Shown one piece after another: positions 22,036 through 27,080 of a stretch of DNA of 27,080 bases (the stretch's first letter is position 1; each line of letters opens with the position of its first letter). This stretch comes from Mycoplasma sp. CAG:877 (GTDB lineage: Bacteria; Bacillota_I; Bacilli_A; RF39; UBA660): positions 21,629 through 48,708 of the forward strand of contig HF992498.1 of NCBI GenBank assembly GCA_000433455.1, given 5' to 3'. Position numbers and translations under genes: made by a program. Below the pieces are notes generated by a model, which worked only from the letters and a program-made list of their open reading frames with translations, had not been told where the DNA came from and did not search any database.

Positions 22036-25000
22036 TTATTCATCGCCAATTACAAAAGGATTATCAGCTGTACCATCTCCATCCATGTATCTAGTACCTC
22101 TAACAAGAGAAACCGAAGGTCTCACTCCGTAAGAATAGTTAACATAGTTATCACTCAATCGTCCATCAGCACGAACTCGGAAATTTCCAGCAACATTACT
22201 ATAAAAACCAGACGATGACAAAATCCAATAAAGTTGCCCCGTATATAAATAATAACTAGTATTACTTAACCCACCTTTTCCTCCAGCCAACATTACTTCA
22301 TCTGCCGTTAATAATCCAACCGGATAAGTTAAAGCTCCATTTCCACCAGTACTAGTTGAAACTGTAAAACCATCTCTACTTTGATTTACACACCCCACAC
22401 TTGGATTAGCTCTTGTATAAATTCTATTATAAGTACTAAAATATGAATTTTCTACTCCAGCATCTTCATCCTTTCCAACTAACGATCCTGAATAAAAACT
22501 TCTATCATTACACCAAATAGTATCTTCTAACTGAACCGTATAATCAAGCATATTGCTTTTATACCAGGAATCAATTGTCTTCTTTATTGTAGAATCATTT
22601 GTACTTGTAAACATCTCATTCTTAGCATCCTCTATATTCTTACCACTTGATAATGTTAAATAATAAATATAAGAACTATTTCCAAATTGATGAATGTAGT
22701 AAACACTACTACATTCACCAGTTGCATTAAAACATGTATAATGATATTTTTTAGCAAGTGTTACTTTATCGCCATTCCATCCCAACTCTGATGTATACGT
22801 ATCTATAAGTGTATACTTATTTCCATCCCAAGAAACATCATTTCCATAAATGTACCCAAGTGTATCATCATATTTTATAGATGCGTTAGAAGTTGAAGAT
22901 ATATAGTATTTTCTACTACAAGTTGTACTCTTCAAATCAGAACACATATAATAACCACTATACGTAGCATAATTTTGATACCAGTCAATTTTTCTCAACA
23001 CTACAACATCCTCCAATGAATAAGTACTATCACCATTACTCTTCATATTTTTACCCAATGTTATAGTTTGAGTAGCCGGATCAGTAATACCACCACTTAA
23101 GTGTAAAACATATTGATAGTTACTATCTGTCCCAACAATATAATAAATAGTTGCACAGGAATCCGCTGTAGACCGACAAGTATAATAGCCACTCAAACCG
23201 CTGTAATTATCTGCCCAAGATTTTTGTTCTGCATTTACAAGTGTATATCTCCCATTAGAATAAGTAATACTCTTACCATAATAATATGAACTAGAAGTTG
23301 CAGTATACTGATTTAGAACATTAGCGTTTACTAGTGAATGATTATTATGTGTATATCTTGTACCATACATATATCCTACATCAGCTGGCGAAGATGAAGA
23401 AGAATTAAATTTACTAATTCCTATTTGACTATTAACATCAGTATTATTACATTTCTTATTCTCATCATAAACACCATTATAAATAAGTTTAACGCCCCCA
23501 GTAGAAGTAGTTCTTACTATCTTCCAACAAAATCCTGCAAACAAAACATTATTATTGTTTATAATGCCTCGATAATAATAAACAGGATATGTACCATTTT
23601 CTGTTCCACTTCGTGTATAAATTCCAGAATTAGTACTTATTGGAATTTGACTAAAATTAACACTTGTATCTACACCCTTAGAATTATCTGCTATCATCCT
23701 ATATAAAGATTGTGCCGTTGATATTTTTCCATCCATCGATTTTACTAATCCTAACTTTTTCCAAACAGCTTTTATTGTCACATTGGATTCAGGCATTATA
23801 AATTGATTATTTCCAATTTTTTCTACATCATCAGTTACTATTTTCCATTCTTTAAATTGATATCCACTGCATGTTGGAATATCATCGCTAATTTTTACTG
23901 TATCAAAAACTGAGTAAACTTTAGAACTAGGTAGATTAGACACCACACAACCATTCGGAGCATTAGCATCATAAATAACAACATAATTATCTTTTAAGGC
24001 AGTTGTTTTTGAAACGGTCTCAGTAGTATTAACATCACCAATCTTATAAGATACATCTGTTTTAGTATGAGTCTGGTAAACTCCTCCTAAACCAATTAAT
24101 TCTTCATTTAAATTTATATCAATAGTTAATTCTGCATCCAACCCCGTTTTAAAACCATTTAAATTCCAGATAACTTGATCCTCATCTACACTAACATTGC
24201 CAAATGTTGTAATAATATTACTAGCATCTTTTAAATTAAAATTATTTGTTTCAATATAATCAGTTAATACAAATTTATCATAACCGATTGGAGAAATAGA
24301 TGCTTTATATAAAAACTCACTTAAATTTTTTGTACTAGCTATAAATTGAATATCTGTAATATTTTTTAGACCTTCTAAAACCTCATCACCAAGTTCATAT
24401 TGAATACCATTAATACTTAAATATTCATACTTACTTTTCAAATAATTATACTGACCTACCTCATTAGGTATATCTACAGTAGGTAATCCATCTGTTAAAA
24501 ATAAAACAACACAATCACGATCAGATTCTTTATTATAAGAACTTAATACATCATCTACTTTTACTAATGCTTGATAATAATTAGTCTCTCCTTTAATAGT
24601 TAAACCATCAATAATTTCTTTCAATAAACTAGCATCACTTGTAAAATTAGTTACATTAGTACAAACATCATTAAAAGTAATCAAAGCAACTTTATTACCT
24701 TTAGGTATAGTATCATTAATAAATTCATTAACATCGCTTTGTACTTGAGTTAACTTATCACCAGCCATACTACCAGAAGTATCAAGTACTAAAATTACAT
24801 CTGTATAATCTGCTCTTGGTTTTTCTACTGATTCCAATTTTATATTAATTCTTGCTTTTCCCCTACTTATCCATTTAGCACTTTTTGTATATTTAAAAGA
24901 ACCCTCAACATTATTTTTATTATCTAAAGTTATAGACTGTACTTCTATACTAGAAATTGGTTCTAAAACCGCAAAAGAATTAGCAATAAATACGATAAAA

Positions 25001-25089
25001 AGTACTACTAAGACAAAGAAAGAAAAACCTAATCCTACTTGCTTACCAACAAATCTAAGGTTAGAATTTCCCCCTCCAAATCTTCGCAT
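22036..25089 (-). CDS. Large VWA-domain surface protein with an InlB-like repeat and Cys-paired modules
   Basis: 1017 aa from ATG 25089 (GGTGAT just before; GTGs at 25101 and 25098 lie in that site). One N-terminal membrane segment (about 20-41) anchors it. A von Willebrand A domain (about 94-270) has the metal-binding DTSGS (103-107), a GETNYY loop and TDGLP. A beta-rich domain follows, then an InlB-like repeat (about 369-445, GYQFKEWKI to VTIKAVWKK). The C-terminal 560 residues include three related modules (about 606-822), each with a Cys pair (638/645, 716/724, 786/793) in a YYTC-x6-C-x-x-x-YYI pattern. The end reads YGVRPSVSLV to DGTADNPFVI. No LPXTG or C-terminal membrane helix is present. 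It resembles VWA adhesins; ligand unknown. Confidence 0.85.
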   Translation of the reverse strand: MRRFGGGNSNLRFVGKQVGLGFSFFVLVVLFIVFIANSFAVLEPISSIEVQSITLDNKNNVEGSFKYTKSAKWISRGKARINIKLESVEKPRADYTDVILVLDTSGSMAGDKLTQVQSDVNEFINDTIPKGNKVALITFNDVCTNVTNFTSDASLLKEIIDGLTIKGETNYYQALVKVDDVLSSYNKESDRDCVVLFLTDGLPTVDIPNEVGQYNYLKSKYEYLSINGIQYELGDEVLEGLKNITDIQFIASTKNLSEFLYKASISPIGYDKFVLTDYIETNNFNLKDASNIITTFGNVSVDEDQVIWNLNGFKTGLDAELTIDINLNEELIGLGGVYQTHTKTDVSYKIGDVNTTETVSKTTALKDNYVVIYDANAPNGCVVSNLPSSKVYSVFDTVKISDDIPTCSGYQFKEWKIVTDDVEKIGNNQFIMPESNVTIKAVWKKLGLVKSMDGKISTAQSLYRMIADNSKGVDTSVNFSQIPISTNSGIYTRSGTENGTYPVYYYRGIINNNNVLFAGFCWKIVRTTSTGGVKLIYNGVYDENKKCNNTDVNSQIGISKFNSSSSSPADVGYMYGTRYTHNNHSLVNANVLNQYTATSSSYYYGKSITYSNGRYTLVNAEQKSWADNYSGLSGYYTCRSTADSCATIYYIVGTDSNYQYVLHLSGGITDPATQTITLGKNMKSNGDSTYSLEDVVVLRKIDWYQNYATYSGYYMCSDLKSTTCSRKYYISSTSNASIKYDDTLGYIYGNDVSWDGNKYTLIDTYTSELGWNGDKVTLAKKYHYTCFNATGECSSVYYIHQFGNSSYIYYLTLSSGKNIEDAKNEMFTSTNDSTIKKTIDSWYKSNMLDYTVQLEDTIWCNDRSFYSGSLVGKDEDAGVENSYFSTYNRIYTRANPSVGCVNQSRDGFTVSTSTGGNGALTYPVGLLTADEVMLAGGKGGLSNTSYYLYTGQLYWILSSSGFYSNVAGNFRVRADGRLSDNYVNYSYGVRPSVSLVRGTRYMDGDGTADNPFVIGDE
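22627..23274. repeat. Three diverged protein modules in the VWA surface protein
   Basis: Three copies of about 65-75 residues. Each has a Y-x-L-x-(D/N) strand, an aromatic-rich turn, a YxC, a second Cys seven or eight positions on, and YYI followed by a beta strand. The match is at protein level only; the DNA copies are strongly diverged, so this is an old duplication. Confidence 0.65.
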
Positions 25090-25121
25090 ATTTATCACCA
25101 CTCTAGTATTTTCTTATACAT

Positions 25122-25149
25122 ATTATAATATTTTTTCATTTTTTTTCAA
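25122..25149 (-). promoter_or_regulatory. Promoter of the VWA surface protein gene
   Basis: Minus-strand TTGAAA (25149-25144), 16 bases with A-tracts, TATAAT (25127-25122). The A-rich spacer and upstream region could act as curved DNA. Confidence 0.75.
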
Positions 25150-25159
25150 CACTGCAATC

Positions 25160-25196
25160 AAAAAAAAGAAACTGAATATTACTACTTCAATTTCTT
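25160..25196 (-). terminator. Terminator after the 315-residue unknown protein gene
   Basis: AAGAAATTGAA pairs with TTCAGTTTCTT (one wobble), 9-base loop, then eight Ts on the minus strand. The stop codon is inside the loop. Confidence 0.85.
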
Positions 25197-26129
25197 ATCT
25201 AACTCTAAATCACTATCTAATATTCGAATTAACCCCTCATCATACAAACTCTTATCCAAAGTCTCCAACTTATCTCCAGAAATGATTAAAAACTTATCAT
25301 TTTCTAATCCATAACATAAATAGTATTTAGCAACACCTACTTCAAAATCATGCTTATCATCAACTACCATTAACTTATAAAATTTCTTATAACTTTTATT
25401 TCTAATTGCAACTAATACACTATAAATATAACTATCATCATCACTAGAACAATATAAATTAAGTATCTTTCTAGGATTGTATTCAACAACTACCAAAACA
25501 TTATCTACTATTGCAAAATACTTTCCTCCAATAAACTCTAAAAATAAAACTTCATGTACTTCACTAGTATCAAATAATAAAGTACTAAAATCATCATTAA
25601 CTAAATCAAAATCAATTGAATATTTATAATCAATAGCCTCATTAGAATTACTAAAAACAGCTAATATTTCTCTACATAATTCATTCATAAAAGATGGAAT
25701 TCTCTCAAATAAAGTAACAATAACATCAAACATAAAAAGCCATTCACTTGGAATATATCTAGTCGTAACAAATTTATAATCACGTTTATTAATATGAGTA
25801 TTAATCTCAATATAATAACTATTAATATACTTGTTAATTTTATTTCTAAAAATATCATTTCTAATTAATTTATCATTATCATTAATTGTATTCAAAATAT
25901 AATTAACAGAAGAAATATCAATAAATTGATAGCAAACATAATCATCTATATATTTATTCTCACATACATCTAAAGGAACAAATAAAACCTTAAATTTCTC
26001 TATTCTCTTATTAAATACCAATGCAATATAAAAATTAGACTTATTATAATCTCTAATATATAAATCTAACAAAACACGTTCTTTTTTCTTTTTTAAATAC
26101 TTTTGTATAACTAAAATACTATTATCCAT
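25182..26129 (-). CDS. Unknown cytoplasmic protein, Asp/Tyr/Ile-rich
   Basis: 315 aa from ATG 26129 with GAAAGG upstream. I do not recognise a family. There is no signal peptide and no clear membrane segment; IPSEWLFMFDVIVTLFERIP near residue 125-145 is a hydrophobic stretch that looks like a buried helix. The N-terminal half has many aromatic and charged beta strands (LYIRDYNKSNFYIALVFNKR). The C-terminal half carries a repeated strand-turn pattern (EVLFLEFIGGKYFAIVDNVL, then FYKLMVVDDKHDFEVG), suggesting a beta-rich fold. It stands between the 39-residue membrane peptide and the large VWA gene, each separated by a terminator, so it is its own unit. No function can be proposed. Confidence 0.62.
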   Translation of the reverse strand: MDNSILVIQKYLKKKKERVLLDLYIRDYNKSNFYIALVFNKRIEKFKVLFVPLDVCENKYIDDYVCYQFIDISSVNYILNTINDNDKLIRNDIFRNKINKYINSYYIEINTHINKRDYKFVTTRYIPSEWLFMFDVIVTLFERIPSFMNELCREILAVFSNSNEAIDYKYSIDFDLVNDDFSTLLFDTSEVHEVLFLEFIGGKYFAIVDNVLVVVEYNPRKILNLYCSSDDDSYIYSVLVAIRNKSYKKFYKLMVVDDKHDFEVGVAKYYLCYGLENDKFLIISGDKLETLDKSLYDEGLIRILDSDLELDKKLK

Positions 26130-26165
26130 AACAACCTTTCTATATACTACAAATTAATTTTATCA

Positions 26166-26190
26166 AAAGAAAAAGACTATTACCAGTCTT
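26166..26190 (-). terminator. Terminator after the 39-residue membrane peptide gene
   Basis: AAGACT, a 6-base loop, AGTCTT, then TTTCTTTT on the minus strand, 47 bases past the stop codon. Confidence 0.72.
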
Positions 26191-26237
26191 ATTGTAAATT
26201 ATTAGTTAACTTGTCGTCTACTAAGTATTTTTTAAGT

Positions 26238-26357
26238 CTAACTAAATACTGACATCAAAATAGCAGCTATAAAAAATGCACTAGATAGAATCATAATACA
26301 AGTTCCTACTACCTCAGCATATCCAAAATTATTTGAATTATTCTTAGTATTCTTCAT
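26238..26357 (-). CDS. 39-residue single-pass membrane peptide
   Basis: A short frame found by reading the gap between two longer genes. ATG 26357 has GGAGG eight bases upstream, an ideal ribosome site. The first 14 residues are polar and Asn-rich (MKNTKNNSNNFGYA). The remaining 25 (EVVGTCIMILSSAFFIAAIL, then MSVFS) form one membrane helix with a Cys20. The stop is followed by a terminator, and a near-consensus extended -10 promoter lies upstream, so this is a complete transcription unit devoted to a tiny membrane protein. It could be a regulatory peptide of a membrane complex, a type I toxin-like peptide or a small structural protein. Toxins of that kind usually have an antisense RNA, and I see no convincing promoter for one. 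Function unknown. Confidence 0.75.
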   Translation of the reverse strand: MKNTKNNSNNFGYAEVVGTCIMILSSAFFIAAILMSVFS

Positions 26358-26390
26358 AAACCATACCTCCGAGTCTACTACTATATATAA

Positions 26391-26419
26391 AGTATATCAG
26401 AAAAACATTTATTAGACAA
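26391..26419 (-). promoter_or_regulatory. Sigma-A promoter with extended -10, upstream of the membrane peptide gene
   Basis: Minus-strand TTGTCT (26419-26414), 17 bases, TATACT (26396-26391), with TGA just before the -10. It lies between the terminator of the preceding gene and GGAGG-ATG. Confidence 0.82.
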
Positions 26420-26440
26420 TTAGCTTTTTGAAAAGTCACA

Positions 26441-26466
26441 CAAAAAAACAGTTTATAAAAACTGTT
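26441..26466 (-). terminator. Terminator after the gene cut by the window end
   Basis: A perfect 8-bp stem (AACAGTTT with AAACTGTT), 4-base loop, then TTTTTG on the minus strand. Confidence 0.85.
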
Positions 26467-26474
26467 CTTTTCTA

Positions 26475-27080
26475 TTACTTAACTTGTTCAATACTATAAT
26501 AACTATATAAATTATCACTAGCTAATTTAAATGTATAAAGATACTTAGCCTCATCAACAGTCTCACCAGCTTTATTAATAACTTCTAATGATTCATATAT
26601 CCTAATAGTATCTCCTTCTCTTTCTGCTTGATAAATATCATAATTATACTTGAAATCTTTTGAAAAGTTCTCTTTACTACTATTCTTTGAATATAAAACA
26701 TAAGAATCTATAGTATCATCATAAACATAAGTATCATTTTCTGGATTAACTTTAATATTACCAGTACTCATTGTATACTGATCTCCAAACACCTCTTTGT
26801 ATGATCTTTCTACATCTTCTCTTTTTATAATTGTTTTATCACTACATACAAGTTTTCCATAACTATTTTCTTGTGTTAAAGTAGTACAATCATCTGCTTC
26901 TAAAAAATCAGATGCTTTAAGATTTAAATAAGCAAGTACCATTTTGTTAGTCTCTGTCATATCAGCAATAATACTACTTCTTTCTCCTCCATACATCCAA
27001 TAAGGAGAAGTTGACTTAAAATCATGTACACTAGTATATAAGCTCTGTACTAAACGACTATTAGTATCAAGTTTTTCTTC
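26475..27080 (-). CDS. Partial CDS, C-terminal 201 residues of an unknown protein
   Basis: The frame is open from the window edge (27080) to the stop at 26475, so the ATG at 26996 is internal and the true start lies outside. The added upstream codons read E-E-K-L-D-T-N-S-R-L-V-Q-S-L-Y-T-S-V-H-D-F-K and then STSPYWMYGGERSS, clearly coding. The visible part starts helical (to about 65) and has a Cys pair (in DDCTTL and LVCSDK). It continues into an acidic, Tyr-rich beta domain ending YTFKLASDNLYSYYSIEQVK. That last element resembles the C-terminal domain of small extracellular proteins that usually carry an N-terminal anchor, but the anchor would be outside the window. I do not recognise the family. 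Confidence 0.75.
   Translation of the reverse strand, partial: EEKLDTNSRLVQSLYTSVHDFKSTSPYWMYGGERSSIIADMTETNKMVLAYLNLKASDFLEADDCTTLTQENSYGKLVCSDKTIIKREDVERSYKEVFGDQYTMSTGNIKVNPENDTYVYDDTIDSYVLYSKNSSKENFSKDFKYNYDIYQAEREGDTIRIYESLEVINKAGETVDEAKYLYTFKLASDNLYSYYSIEQVK

Noticed and set aside
23425..23706. A 93-residue plus-strand frame inside the VWA gene
   Set aside because: Antisense to a clear coding region, with no ribosome site or family resemblance.
26130..26474. An RNA gene in the largest gap between long genes
   Set aside because: The gap is accounted for by a 39-codon gene, its promoter and two terminators; no tRNA or structured RNA was recognised.

Overview
This is a strongly AT-rich window with a standard stop-codon code: TGG is used for Trp, and TGA ends one of the kinase genes. 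It shows strong Shine-Dalgarno sites, sigma-A-type promoters, rho-independent hairpin terminators, CIRCE heat-shock operators, a RelQ-like alarmone synthetase, a DUF1292-type protein and a phosphoketolase. Together these suggest a low-GC Gram-positive bacterium, probably an uncultured gut-type member of Bacilli/Mycoplasmatota-like Firmicutes. The lineage is an inference. No rRNA, tRNA, CRISPR array, phage or insertion-sequence gene was found. All genes but one lie on the minus strand, so the text order runs against transcription.

Layout, low to high coordinates. 1-55 is the start of a gene leaving the window, perhaps transglutaminase-like. 130-807 is a membrane-anchored, Cys-rich glucosaminidase-type wall hydrolase. 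865-3136 is a two-gene ABC transporter (ATPase then permease). 3192-5886 is a metallopeptidase, NUDIX and galE operon with tight spacing. 5980-7349 is a two-gene unit with a DUF1292-like protein and an unknown disordered protein. 7410-9667 is a likely operon of a small acidic protein, a RelQ-like (p)ppGpp synthetase, a second small acidic protein and a cysteine desulfurase. 9716-10240 is an anchored protein of unknown function. 10330-10725 is Hsp20 behind a CIRCE/promoter module. 10889-11599 is the only plus-strand gene, encoding an anchored protein with a WG-like motif. 11657-16332 holds two overlapping hybrid histidine kinases. 16471-18813 is phosphoketolase. 18898-19935 is an LppM-like lipoprotein. 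20028-21908 is HtpG, also behind a CIRCE-like/promoter module. 22036-25089 is a large VWA surface protein. 25182-26129 is an unknown protein. 26238-26357 is a 39-residue membrane peptide gene with its own promoter and terminator. 26475-27080 is the 3' part of an unknown protein gene cut by the window end.

How they fit together. Much of the window concerns the cell surface and stress: a wall hydrolase, an extracellular metallopeptidase, an LppM-like lipoprotein, a VWA adhesin-like protein and several single-pass anchored proteins. None of the surface proteins seen in full carries a C-terminal LPXTG sorting signal; they are held by N-terminal membrane segments or a lipobox. hsp20 and htpG, about 11 kb apart, share nearly the same operator-promoter module and are probably co-regulated by HrcA.

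The most unusual system is the kinase pair. The upstream kinase has a degraded ATP-binding domain. The downstream one has an intact kinase domain, a receiver lacking the usual switch lysine, a recently expanded 60-bp repeat array and a terminal phosphotransfer domain. No DNA-binding regulator is encoded in the window.
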